A stretch of 64,000 nucleotides of DNA, from contig JAMPHY010000014.1 in the NCBI GenBank assembly GCA_023663185.1, forward strand, positions 24,426-88,425, given 5' to 3'. This DNA is from Clostridiales bacterium. Its GTDB lineage: Bacteria > Bacillota > Clostridia > Lachnospirales > Lachnospiraceae. The notes under the pieces are model-generated. The model ran no database searches. It saw nothing but the letters and a program-made list of their open reading frames with translations, and had not been told where the DNA came from. The position numbers and the translations under genes were made by a program. Positions 44,910 through 53,890 of the stretch are shown here, piece after piece; positions within the stretch are counted from its first letter, which is position 1; the number at the start of each line of letters is the position of its first letter.

Positions 44910-45356
44910 TTAGATAGCAAAGCTTCCTGATACTTCATCATTTATTACATAATAAACAAGCTTCTCTTCTAATTTCACATAGAGCTTAACTGATTTGAAA
45001 TCCGCAGGTTCACGGTTCAAGTCATACTGCCATACGTCCTTTGCAATGCTTACAAGTCTCTCAGTCGTATAGTCGTTTCCGGCATACTGTACTACGACTT
45101 CTGCAGCAGCTTCCTTTTTAGCTCTGGGCTTAGACGCTGCCTTTTCACCGGCTGCTTTCTTAGCCGTCTTCTTAGTTGAATCCTTTTTAGCTGTTTCTTT
45201 CTTTGTCGTCTTCTTAGCTGCCGTTTTCTTTGTTTCTGCTTTAGGAGCTTCATTTACTGTTTCTATTTTAGCTTCCTCTTTCTTAACCTCAGCCGCGTTT
45301 GCTGCTACTGCTTTTGCGGCTGGTTTTGCAACTGCTGTTTTCTTTGTTTCTGCCAT
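44910..45356 (-). CDS. DUF6465 protein with a histone-like Lys/Ala-rich N-terminus
   Basis: A 148-residue protein in two parts. The first 90 residues are Lys/Ala/Thr/Glu-rich, with repeated KKTAAKK and TKKTAKK motifs like the tails of H1-type or AlgP-like proteins. The last 58 residues form a compact domain (VVQYAGNDYTTERLVSIAKD; KLYVKLEEKLVYYVINDEVS) that I recognise as DUF6465. GGGAGGAG precedes the ATG. It has a consensus promoter and its own terminator, suggesting high, independent expression. Binding to nucleic acid is inferred from the basic tail; the role is unknown. Confidence 0.72.
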   Translation of the reverse strand: MAETKKTAVAKPAAKAVAANAAEVKKEEAKIETVNEAPKAETKKTAAKKTTKKETAKKDSTKKTAKKAAGEKAASKPRAKKEAAAEVVVQYAGNDYTTERLVSIAKDVWQYDLNREPADFKSVKLYVKLEEKLVYYVINDEVSGSFAI

Positions 45357-45444
45357 GAATATTCTCCTCCCATGTATTCATAGTTAAATTTTTATGCGAC
45401 AATAATCTAGCTATAACTTACTATAATCCATCGATTATAGAAAG

Positions 45445-45473
45445 ATTGTACCCCAACTATTTTTCAATGTCAA
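45445..45473 (-). promoter_or_regulatory. Strong promoter of the DUF6465 gene
   Basis: On the minus strand a perfect TTGACA (45468-45473) and TACAAT (45445-45450) are 17 bases apart. The start codon is 89 bases downstream. Confidence 0.8.
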
Positions 45474-45544
45474 TTACAAACTGCCACAAATACAAGCTTA
45501 TTTCGGGCAAATATTATACGAAATGCTCAAAATTCCGCATAAAA

Positions 45545-46369
45545 TCACGCACGTCCGACGATAAAATATGCCAAAACCAATATTCCGAGAATAATCCGAT
45601 ACCAGCCGAACACCTTAAAATCATGCTTTTTAATATATCCCATCAAGAAGCGGATTACTATTACAGAGACAATAAAAGCCGAAATCATTCCGATTAATAG
45701 TATGCTAAGCTCCGCTCCGGTAAATGAAAATCCAAACTTAACCAGCTTAAGTAAACTTGCGCCGAGCATAACCGGAATAGCCAGTACAAAGGTAAATTCC
45801 GCCGCCGCCGTCCTTGATACGCCAATCAGAAGCGCGCCGATAATAGTTGCTCCCGAACGTGACGTCCCCGGAAAAACCGCGGCGATTAACTGAAATATTC
45901 CTATTAATAATGCGGTCTTATATGTAATCTGTTCTGTGCTGGTAATCTTCGGTCTCATATCTTTATTACGGTTTTCAATTATGATAAACGCCACGCCGAA
46001 TACTATAAGCGCCGCCGCTACGCACCACGGATTATAAAACAGAGCGTCAAAAACATCGTCAAACGCAAGCCCTATAACTGCTGCCGGAACACATGCTACT
46101 AAAATTTTGAACCATAATGTAAAAATATCTTTTTTAATAACAGGTTTGTTCTTTAAATCAAAGGGGAAAATCTTTCCCCAAAACAACAATACCACCGCTA
46201 AAATCGCGCCAAGCTGAATAACCACCAGAAACATTTCCCAGAACTCTTCCGATACATTCAACGTCACGAACTCGTTAAGCAGAATCATATGTCCGGTACT
46301 GCTGATAGGCAGCCATTCCGTGATACCCTCCACTATACCGAATAATATCGCTTTTAAAATTTCTAACAT
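45545..46369 (-). CDS. uppP: UppP, undecaprenyl-diphosphate phosphatase
   Basis: A 274-residue polytopic membrane protein of the BacA/UppP family. The motif GIVEGITEWLPISSTGHMIL carries the catalytic Glu residues, and the second motif PGTSRSGATIIGALLIGVSR holds the phosphate-binding Arg. About eight transmembrane helices follow. It dephosphorylates undecaprenyl diphosphate to recycle the lipid carrier of wall synthesis, and gives bacitracin tolerance when abundant. Confidence 0.96.
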   Translation of the reverse strand: MLEILKAILFGIVEGITEWLPISSTGHMILLNEFVTLNVSEEFWEMFLVVIQLGAILAVVLLFWGKIFPFDLKNKPVIKKDIFTLWFKILVACVPAAVIGLAFDDVFDALFYNPWCVAAALIVFGVAFIIIENRNKDMRPKITSTEQITYKTALLIGIFQLIAAVFPGTSRSGATIIGALLIGVSRTAAAEFTFVLAIPVMLGASLLKLVKFGFSFTGAELSILLIGMISAFIVSVIVIRFLMGYIKKHDFKVFGWYRIILGILVLAYFIVGRA

Positions 46370-46390
46370 ATTTCAATCCTTTTTCCTTTC

Positions 46391-47578
46391 TTATTTATAC
46401 TCAGCATTGACAAACTTCCTAAACGCTGCCAAAGAACGCTCTACTTTTTCGGTATCGATACAGTATGCGATGCGGAAGTAGCCTTTTACGCCAAAACTGT
46501 CGGCGGGCACAAGAATTAAATCATATTTCTTTGCCTTTTCGCAAAAAGCAATCGAATCAGGCTCTAAAGCTTTAGGGAACATATAGAAAGTTCCTCCCGG
46601 TTTCACACATTCAAATCCGAGTGAAGTAAGCTCTTTATATAATATGTTCATATTCGTTTCATATACCGATAAATCAGCAGTCAGGTCAAGAACTTCCGCT
46701 ACTGCAAGCTGGATAATCGACGGCGGGCAGTTATGTCCCGTGCCTCTTGAAATCTGTGCGCACATATTCGTGATATATTCTGCGTCAGTACATGCGGGAT
46801 TGACCGCAACATATCCTATTCTTTCTCCCGGAAGCGACAAGGATTTAGAATAAGAATAGCATGAAAGGGTATTCGGATAAAACTTCGATACATAAGGTGC
46901 CTCCGTCCCCTCAAATATAATCTCCCTATAAGGCTCATCGGAAATAAGGAAAATATCGTGACCGTACTCTTTCTCCTTAGCCGTCATAAGCTCCGCCAGT
47001 TTCTTAAGCGTCTTAGATGTATAAACCATACCCGATGGATTATTCGGCGTATTTATAAGTACCGCCATAACCTTATCGGTAAGCATCTGCTCAAAGGCTT
47101 CAAAGTTAATCTGAAAATTCTCCACGTTCGCCGGAACCACTTTAAGAACTGCGCCGCTTAAATTAACATAGGGCTGATACTCCGGAAAATATGGGGCAAA
47201 AATAAGCACCTCGTCGCCCGGCTGCGTCACACATCTTACTGCATGCGCTATTGCGCCAGCCGCCCCGGTAGTCATAAAAATATGATTGCCGGTATAATTC
47301 ATGTCGAAACGCTTATTTAGCGACTGCGCTATTTTCTCACGCACAGCCGGTATTCCCAGACTTTGACTATAGCCGTGCAGTTCCATAGGATCTTTATTTT
47401 GCAGCATTTCTATCATAGTGTCCGTAAATTTCTGCGGAACCGGTACCGACGGATTACCGAGGCTGAAATCAAAAACATTTTCGTAGCCTATCTCAGCTCC
47501 CCTTGCGGTTGCAAATTCCGCAAGCTGCCTTATGACAGATTTTTTACCTAACATGTCCTTATATTTTTGTACTATCAT
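46391..47578 (-). CDS. PLP-dependent aminotransferase (AspC-like, class I/II)
   Basis: A 395-residue fold-type I aminotransferase. The PLP lysine is in CYSYSKSLSLPGERIGYVA, with the NNPSG motif in VLINTPNNPSGMVYT and DEPYREI. It is close to aspartate or aromatic aminotransferases that serve amino-acid metabolism; the precise substrate is not determinable here. The gene lies directly between uppP (21 bases) and the alpha-galactosidase (2 bases), so they may share a transcript. Confidence 0.88.
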   Translation of the reverse strand: MIVQKYKDMLGKKSVIRQLAEFATARGAEIGYENVFDFSLGNPSVPVPQKFTDTMIEMLQNKDPMELHGYSQSLGIPAVREKIAQSLNKRFDMNYTGNHIFMTTGAAGAIAHAVRCVTQPGDEVLIFAPYFPEYQPYVNLSGAVLKVVPANVENFQINFEAFEQMLTDKVMAVLINTPNNPSGMVYTSKTLKKLAELMTAKEKEYGHDIFLISDEPYREIIFEGTEAPYVSKFYPNTLSCYSYSKSLSLPGERIGYVAVNPACTDAEYITNMCAQISRGTGHNCPPSIIQLAVAEVLDLTADLSVYETNMNILYKELTSLGFECVKPGGTFYMFPKALEPDSIAFCEKAKKYDLILVPADSFGVKGYFRIAYCIDTEKVERSLAAFRKFVNAEYK

Positions 47579-47580
47579 TT

Positions 47581-49800
47581 TTATATCCCTTCTTTCTCAA
47601 CTAAGTGAATAAGCCTTGCCCTGAAATCTCCCCACAGAGACGGTATATTTATGCCGGCATAATGCAGCATTTCTCCCGTATACTCTGTCTTGGTTATTTC
47701 CGGCCAGTCTTTCTTATTTTCAATCACATATGTTTTATCATGAGCAAGTCCCGGTATATGAATCCGCCTGCTATGGTAATTAGGTCTGTTAAGTACCTGA
47801 ACATATGTAACGAGCGCTTCCGTCTTATCTTTGGAAACCACCTCATAGCAATCATAATAATGATTCTGTGCATATGAAGCAATACGGTAATAATCGCCTT
47901 CTCTTACAAGGTCGTTATATTTATGGTACATTGCCACCTGCGTGGGAATCATCTGCCTGTCCTCTTCGGGAATCTTGGTTACGTCCAATTCATAGCCGAA
48001 TGTGCCGGCAAGCGCTACATATCCCCTTGTTTCAAAAGGCGTAACCCTTCCTACCGTATGATTAGGACAGTCGGATACATGCGCGCCCATCGCGGAAAGC
48101 GGATATATCATCGCCGTACCTTCCTGAATCGCCAGACGTTCAATAGCGTCCGTATCGTCGGAACACCATATCTGCGGGCTGTAATACAACATTCCCGGAT
48201 CAAATCTGGCGCCCCCGCCTGAACAATTTTCCAGCAGAATATGCGGGAACTCCTTAGTCATGCGCTCCTGCAGTTCATATACCGCCAACGCCTGCCTATG
48301 AAAAATTTCTCCCTGCCTATCCTCAGGCAGACCGTAACTTCCTATATCGCATAGCTGTCTATTCATATCCCATTTTACATACTCGATATTTGCGCTGCGA
48401 AGAACCGCTGATATCATATCATATACATAATCCCTTACTTCTTTGCGCGTCAAATCAAGCACATATTGATTGCGAGAAAGACAACCTATTCTTCCGGGAA
48501 TCGCAATCGCCCAGTCCGGATGTGCTCTGTACAAGTCTGAATCCGGCGATATCATTTCCGGCTCCAGCCAGATACCGAACTTCATTCCCAGCTTATTAAC
48601 CTCATCTACCAGATACTTTAATCCGCCCTTAATCTTATCTTCATTGACAAACCAATCTCCGAGGCTGGTATTGTCGTCGTTTCTATGTCCGAACCAGCCG
48701 TCGTCCATAACCAGCATTTCTATGCCAAGTTTAGAAGCCTGCCTTGCAATATCAAGAAGCTTATCCGTATCAAATTCAAAATATGTCGCTTCCCAGTTAT
48801 TAATTAAAATCGGACGCTTCTTATTCTTATACTCACCCCTGATAAGATGATTCCTATATAAATCATGCAGCGTTCTGCTCATGCCGCCGATACCGTCTGC
48901 GGAATACACACACACTACCTCTGGAGCTTGAAAGCTCTCGCCGCTCTCAAGTTTCCAACAGAAATTCTCCGGATTAATCCCCATCGTCGCGCGCATACCG
49001 CCAAACTGCGTCAATTCTATCTGCGCTGTAAAGTTGCCCGAATATATAAAGTGCATTCCGTATATATCGCCGCTCTCCTGCGTGGCGTCAGGCGATTTCC
49101 ATGCAATAAAAGGGTGTACCTGATGACCTGATTCTCCACGGATAGAAGCAACTCCCTGCTTTCCTTTCATAACAGGACTGCACTGTATCGCACGCTCCCT
49201 TGCCCATGAGCCATGCAGCGTAATCATTTCATAATCTTCGTTATCCATATCGATACAAGCCGATAATACCTTAGTCAGATAGACGGCTTCTTTGCCGTTA
49301 TTTATTATTTTCACGCTTCTTGTTATGACATCAGTGTCATTAAATATGGAATAAAGTAAAATAATCTGTAATTGCAAAGAGGAATCTTCACAGCAAAGCT
49401 CCAGCGTTTTACACTCCTTATCCGTACCGAATGTCGCTGGAAGTCCTTCAAGCTTAGGCTTGCCGTCATATATTTTATGCGAAACATAAGACAGAGAGAC
49501 TCCCACGTGACCGCCTTTTGTCTTTACGTTAAAAGCGCCTTCCCTGTAATCTCCTAGCCCGCTCCCCGCATACTCCATAGGAAACGTGTCCAAAAATGAA
49601 GCCCTATCCCGCATATTCTTCGATGGAACAAAGGGCGCTTCCTGCGTTCTCATCAGATAGGCAAGGTCATCGCTTGCGATTTTTCTTCCATAATAAATAT
49701 GTCCCACGAAATTTTCTTCGTCCACAATGCCGATACAATAGCTTGTATGCTCCGTATCCAGTTTAAATATACGTTCCTTTGTGTTAAATGTAATGTTCAT
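47581..49800 (-). CDS. Alpha-galactosidase, GH36
   Basis: A 739-residue GH36 enzyme: N-terminal beta-sandwich, catalytic barrel (LVMDDGWFGHRNDDNTSLGD; KFGIWLEPEMISPDSDLY), the nucleophile Asp in EYVKWDMNRQLCDIG, and the acid/base Asp in WCSDDTDAIERLAIQEG. It removes terminal alpha-galactose from raffinose-type sugars and galactomannans. No signal peptide is present, so it acts in the cytosol after sugar import. I chose the start at 49800 (MNITFNTKE); AGGAGGAG is about a dozen bases upstream, slightly far, and the earlier ATG at 49827 has no site. Confidence 0.92.
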   Translation of the reverse strand: MNITFNTKERIFKLDTEHTSYCIGIVDEENFVGHIYYGRKIASDDLAYLMRTQEAPFVPSKNMRDRASFLDTFPMEYAGSGLGDYREGAFNVKTKGGHVGVSLSYVSHKIYDGKPKLEGLPATFGTDKECKTLELCCEDSSLQLQIILLYSIFNDTDVITRSVKIINNGKEAVYLTKVLSACIDMDNEDYEMITLHGSWARERAIQCSPVMKGKQGVASIRGESGHQVHPFIAWKSPDATQESGDIYGMHFIYSGNFTAQIELTQFGGMRATMGINPENFCWKLESGESFQAPEVVCVYSADGIGGMSRTLHDLYRNHLIRGEYKNKKRPILINNWEATYFEFDTDKLLDIARQASKLGIEMLVMDDGWFGHRNDDNTSLGDWFVNEDKIKGGLKYLVDEVNKLGMKFGIWLEPEMISPDSDLYRAHPDWAIAIPGRIGCLSRNQYVLDLTRKEVRDYVYDMISAVLRSANIEYVKWDMNRQLCDIGSYGLPEDRQGEIFHRQALAVYELQERMTKEFPHILLENCSGGGARFDPGMLYYSPQIWCSDDTDAIERLAIQEGTAMIYPLSAMGAHVSDCPNHTVGRVTPFETRGYVALAGTFGYELDVTKIPEEDRQMIPTQVAMYHKYNDLVREGDYYRIASYAQNHYYDCYEVVSKDKTEALVTYVQVLNRPNYHSRRIHIPGLAHDKTYVIENKKDWPEITKTEYTGEMLHYAGINIPSLWGDFRARLIHLVEKEGI

Positions 49801-49886
49801 TCTGCTTCCAATCTCCTCCTGTTTCATTTTAACAAGTAATATGAACTTTATTCATTTTGGCTAAACTCGTACCAGCACATACTAAT

Positions 49887-50582
49887 TTAATCCAGTCCCA
49901 CGATATCATCAACCGGCAGAGAAAGCACAAACCCCTGCGCCTCGCTCTGCATTCCGCATTTTTGACCGATTGCCTGCATAATGGCAAGCTTATCTTCATT
50001 CCTTGCAAGTATGATAACGACTTCCTGCTCCTGCTGCACACTGATTTTCCAGAACTTCGCCGCCTCTTCATTGCCAATCTGTCTACTGTGGAAAACTGTT
50101 CCCCCTGTTGCGCCAACAGGTCTTGCAGCTTCCATCACCTCGCCGCTGTATCCCTGATTTACAAACGCCATAATCATGTAATATCCGTTTTCCTTCATAT
50201 CCGAATCCTCTCCCTTTAATAATGTCCTGTTTATTTCCGGCTGCAAAGTCTCCATCAACTGTACGAGATGCCCGCTGCTGCCGGACATAACGAGCGAAAA
50301 AGCTATTCCGGTATTCGGCATTCCCAAATGCAGCTTCTTTTGCAGCTTGGAAATCATTTCATTCGCATACGCCCTCGGCATCATGCACACGGTTACGATT
50401 TTATCTACACCGTCGAGTCCGAGCATATCCATGACTTCGCTTGACGCCGTTCCCTGCGCGTGAAAAGTATACTGCACAGGTATATCCGACTGCTTATATA
50501 AATCCATCGCCTTCTTAGTAAGCTTCGGCGTCGCAATAAGGAACAATATGCGGAAAGCCCCTTTTTTTATATTTGACGTCAT
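49887..50582 (-). CDS. Tandem PII-like protein
   Basis: A 231-residue protein made of two PII-like (GlnB-type ferredoxin-fold) halves. The first (about 8-118) is divergent; the second (about 130-228) has MIMAFVNQGYSGEVMEAARP, GATGGTVFHSR and the C-terminal strand GFVLSLPVDDI. It begins two bases after the DUF1538 gene and is thus coupled to it. PII-like proteins control transporters and enzymes by direct contact, so this one probably gates the DUF1538 protein. The usual uridylylation Tyr of the T-loop is not evident. Confidence 0.8.
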   Translation of the reverse strand: MTSNIKKGAFRILFLIATPKLTKKAMDLYKQSDIPVQYTFHAQGTASSEVMDMLGLDGVDKIVTVCMMPRAYANEMISKLQKKLHLGMPNTGIAFSLVMSGSSGHLVQLMETLQPEINRTLLKGEDSDMKENGYYMIMAFVNQGYSGEVMEAARPVGATGGTVFHSRQIGNEEAAKFWKISVQQEQEVVIILARNEDKLAIMQAIGQKCGMQSEAQGFVLSLPVDDIVGLD

Positions 50583-50584
50583 AC

Positions 50585-52111
50585 CTAGACCTCCTCAAAC
50601 TCGAATATTTCATCGACAATATCCGGATAAACTGTCTCGTGAATTGCCGCATTTGCAACAATGTTAAGCTTATATTGATATAACATTCCCATTATCTGTA
50701 CGGCGATAAGCGGCGTCAGTGCCACAAGCGCTACCACGCCAAAAGCGTCCTCCATGATATTCCCGCCAACTGCATTACATGCGCCTATGCTGAAAGGAAT
50801 CAAAAAAGTTGTCGTCATAGGTCCGCTTGCCACGCCGCCGGAGTCAAAGGCGATACCGACAAACATCTTAGGCACAAACCTCGACAAAATCAAAGCCGCT
50901 ATATATCCGGGTATGACAATATAGTATACGGGAATCCCCGTCAAAACCCTCATCATTGCCAGACCAACGCTGACCGAAACGCCGATTGACAAGCATTTAT
51001 TCATCGTCCCCGCCGATACCGCGCCGTCAGTCACGTCCTGAACCTGCCTGTTCAAAACCTGTATCGCCGGCTCCGCCTTGACGATATAATAACCAATCAG
51101 CATACCTATCGGCACTAAAAGCCATTTCCAGCTTTCCGAAGCGATTTCGTTTCCCATCGAAGAACCTACCGGAGCAAAGCCCACATTGACTCCGCAAAGG
51201 AAAAGAACAAGCCCTATATATGTGTACATAAGTCCAACTGATATACGCTTAATCTGGCGCTTCTTGTAACGTTTGCTTAAAACTTGAAAAAATATAAATA
51301 CTACTACCACAGGAAACAGGGAAATAATGACCTCTTCTATGTAGGGCGGAATACTTTTTAAAAATTCAAGCACTACATCGCGGGTAGTCGCAACGGCTGC
51401 TACTTCCGACACCGCATACGCCGCTTCTGTAGGGTTATAAAAACAGCCTAAAATCATAACGGCAAGCACAGGGCCCACACTCGATAGCGCGACCAGACCG
51501 AAACTATCACTCGAAGCGTTCTTATCGCCTCTGACCGAAGCAAGACCGATACCCATTGCCATAATAAAAGGAACCGTCATAGGTCCTGTCGTCACGCCGC
51601 CCGAATCAAAGGCAACGGCAAGAAAACCCTTAGGTGCCATAAAAGATATGCCGATAAGCGCTATATAAAATACGATTAAAATAGTGGATAAATTAATCTG
51701 AAATAAGATTCTGACAATCGCCATCGCCAAAAAGATTCCCACGCCGACAGCCACCGTCAAAATCAAAACGTAGTTAGGAATAGACGGAACCTGTTGCGCC
51801 AGAACCTGCAAATCAGGCTCTGAAATCGTTATAATTGTACCCATGGAAAAACCGATAAGCAAAATAAGTATTATATACCGCGTCTTCGATATCTGTACGC
51901 CAATACCTTCGCCTAAAGGCGTCATAGACATCTCTGCGCCAAGTTGGAAAAAGCCCATACCCACAACCAGCATAACCGCGCCGCAAAAGAACATAACAAT
52001 AGTACTAAGCTCTACAGGCACAAGCAATATACTAAGCAACAGAACGATTCCCGTTATAGGCAGGACCGCCGAAAGAGATTCCAATATTTTTTCTTTAAGC
52101 TTCTGATTCAT
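50585..52111 (-). CDS. DUF1538 integral membrane protein
   Basis: A 508-residue membrane protein with two homologous halves. Each ends with the same motif: AFDSGGVTTGPMTVPFI in the first half and AFDSGGVASGPMTTTFL in the second. About 12 transmembrane helices are visible. The inverted-repeat architecture, the conserved Asp/Ser/Gly motif and the linked PII protein suggest a transporter or channel. The substrate is unknown; an inorganic ion or nitrogen/carbon compound is a guess. Confidence 0.8.
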   Translation of the reverse strand: MNQKLKEKILESLSAVLPITGIVLLLSILLVPVELSTIVMFFCGAVMLVVGMGFFQLGAEMSMTPLGEGIGVQISKTRYIILILLIGFSMGTIITISEPDLQVLAQQVPSIPNYVLILTVAVGVGIFLAMAIVRILFQINLSTILIVFYIALIGISFMAPKGFLAVAFDSGGVTTGPMTVPFIMAMGIGLASVRGDKNASSDSFGLVALSSVGPVLAVMILGCFYNPTEAAYAVSEVAAVATTRDVVLEFLKSIPPYIEEVIISLFPVVVVFIFFQVLSKRYKKRQIKRISVGLMYTYIGLVLFLCGVNVGFAPVGSSMGNEIASESWKWLLVPIGMLIGYYIVKAEPAIQVLNRQVQDVTDGAVSAGTMNKCLSIGVSVSVGLAMMRVLTGIPVYYIVIPGYIAALILSRFVPKMFVGIAFDSGGVASGPMTTTFLIPFSIGACNAVGGNIMEDAFGVVALVALTPLIAVQIMGMLYQYKLNIVANAAIHETVYPDIVDEIFEFEEV

Positions 52112-52240
52112 TTATAGCCACCTTTAATTACATATATTAGAATTATAGCATAAAGTTGCCAACTCGTGTAGGTGGTGTGGAAATAAATTCATGTAAATTT
52201 TATAAGTCTATACGGCTTGGGGCTGAACTGTTACAGTACA

Positions 52241-53683
52241 TTATGACTGAAACTGTATCGGCGTCACGTCTTCGCTTAACGGTTTCATTTCATATTCAGG
52301 CAGCCCGTCTAAGAGCAGTTCCAGACAAGTCCCCGTAGCATAGACTACATCATGCGCTAACATCACTACTTTTTTACGACCGAAAGTGCTCCCCAGACCA
52401 TTTACCACTAACTGCGCGGGATCCGGATCTTTTACCGCGTCCTCCATGCTGGCGTTCCAGTCAAAATATATGTATCCGCGCTTTGTCATTTCATCAATAA
52501 TTGCCTCCCGCACTTCGCCATTGTATGCGTTAATACTCCCACCGGGAAAGCGGAACAGATTAGTCTCCACACCCGTTACTTCATACACGGTCTGCCTTGC
52601 CGTTTCAAAATCCTGAATATAACTCTCCACGCTGCTGTATATCTTCTCATAATCATGGTTATCACAATGAATCCCTATGGTATGTCCCTCCGCTACGATA
52701 CGTCTTGCCATCTCCGGATGCGCCCTTACATTCTCTCCTATTAGAAAAAATGTCGCCTTAATTTCCCTCTCCTTTAGAATATCGAGGACTCTCGCCGTAT
52801 TTTCTTCGGAAGGTCCATCGTCAAATGTTAGATACATTGTCTTAGGGCGAAAATAATACTCTATTCCCTGAACTATACCCACCGCTATCTGCTGCTGATA
52901 TTCCGGCGTAGAAAGCTTCGCACGCTCATTAGTATCAGATAGAAACCCGCTCTCAACCAGACACGCAGGCATCGTGGTATTTACCGTCACGTGAAAATCT
53001 GAATCTCCCCTAAGCTCTCTCATATCAGCTCCGGTGCTTAACATCGTCTGCTGCCATATGAGCTGTGCAAGCCTCTTACTGTCGCGGTTCGTATCCGTTC
53101 CGTCATACCATACCTCTATGCCGCTCACATTATCGACCTCGGCGGCGTTCTGGTGAATACTTACATAAATATCGGCGTTTACTTTCTTTGCCGCTTCTAC
53201 ACGGTCCTCTTTGGCTATATATGTATCGTCTTCTCTCGCCATAACAACCGTGTACCCCAATTCCTCTAACTGTGCCTGAACAAGCTTGGCGATTTTTAAA
53301 TTTATTACTTTTTCCTGAATACCGTCTCTCGCGCAGCCTTCGTCGCTTCCGCCATGTCCGGCATCTATGAAAATAACGGGAATCTCATTTTCCACCGCCT
53401 CTGCCATATTATCTTTAACCAGCTCCTGCGCAGTCTTTATTTCCTCGGCTACCGTATTCTGAAAAAATTCAGCCGTAGTCAATATATCCGCTCCGGTTTC
53501 TTCGCTGATTTCCTCTACTGCCCACACGTTCACCATCGGCATATTCTGTATCAAAAGTACTGCCGAAGCGACAATCGCTATCGCAAGACTGAGCGCTAAT
53601 ATCCGCCTTCCCGTTTTTAATCTTTTCTTTTTCTTAAGATAGTGACGATAATAATCTGAATAATTTGCTTCTCTCGTGTGCAT
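52241..53683 (-). CDS. Wall amidase/polysaccharide deacetylase fusion
   Basis: A 480-residue envelope protein. It has a cytoplasmic basic N-terminus and one transmembrane helix (RILALSLAIAIVASAVLLI), then an Amidase_3 domain (about residues 100-275; zinc motif FIDAGHGGSDEG, VSIHQNAAEV, CLVESGFLSD). A NodB deacetylase domain follows (285-450; LTFDDGPSEENT, GIHCDNHDYEK, LFRFPGGS). The amidase removes stem peptides from MurNAc; the deacetylase acts on glycan sugars. Both metal sites look intact. A six-unit 11-bp repeat array and a terminator lie just upstream. Confidence 0.92.
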   Translation of the reverse strand: MHTREANYSDYYRHYLKKKKRLKTGRRILALSLAIAIVASAVLLIQNMPMVNVWAVEEISEETGADILTTAEFFQNTVAEEIKTAQELVKDNMAEAVENEIPVIFIDAGHGGSDEGCARDGIQEKVINLKIAKLVQAQLEELGYTVVMAREDDTYIAKEDRVEAAKKVNADIYVSIHQNAAEVDNVSGIEVWYDGTDTNRDSKRLAQLIWQQTMLSTGADMRELRGDSDFHVTVNTTMPACLVESGFLSDTNERAKLSTPEYQQQIAVGIVQGIEYYFRPKTMYLTFDDGPSEENTARVLDILKEREIKATFFLIGENVRAHPEMARRIVAEGHTIGIHCDNHDYEKIYSSVESYIQDFETARQTVYEVTGVETNLFRFPGGSINAYNGEVREAIIDEMTKRGYIYFDWNASMEDAVKDPDPAQLVVNGLGSTFGRKKVVMLAHDVVYATGTCLELLLDGLPEYEMKPLSEDVTPIQFQS

Positions 53684-53735
53684 ACTTTGATACCTCTCCT
53701 CCGTATTTATGACAGCGGCTTTTCATACTATAAAA

Positions 53736-53785
53736 AATAAAAAGCCCTTGTGTTATCCTGCTATATACAGGATACACAAGAGCTG
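53736..53785 (-). terminator. Terminator after the two-component operon
   Basis: On the minus strand GCTCTTGTGTATCCTG pairs with CAGGATAACACAAGGGC with one bulge, around a short loop, followed by TTTTTATTTTTT. The TATATA inside its loop may at the same time be the -10 box of the amidase gene. Confidence 0.8.
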
Positions 53786-53848
53786 CATCATAGTTTCATC
53801 ATAGTTGTATCAAATTTACATATTTTTTGCATCAAAGTTGCATCATTA
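53783..53848 (-). promoter_or_regulatory. Six 11-bp direct repeats before the amidase/deacetylase gene
   Basis: Plus-strand units start at 53783, 53794, 53805, 53816, 53827 and 53838, in exact 11-base steps: CTGCATCATAG, TTTCATCATAG, TTGTATCAAAT, TTACATATTTT, TTGCATCAAAG, TTGCATCATTA. The consensus TTGCATCA matches the array at 22500-22543. The period and head-to-tail order are those of OmpR/PhoB-type operators, and a response-regulator gene of that class lies 2.3 kb upstream. Confidence 0.7.
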
Positions 53849-53890
53849 TAATAGCTCTACGGTTTTCACAACATTCCGGCAGCGACTGCT

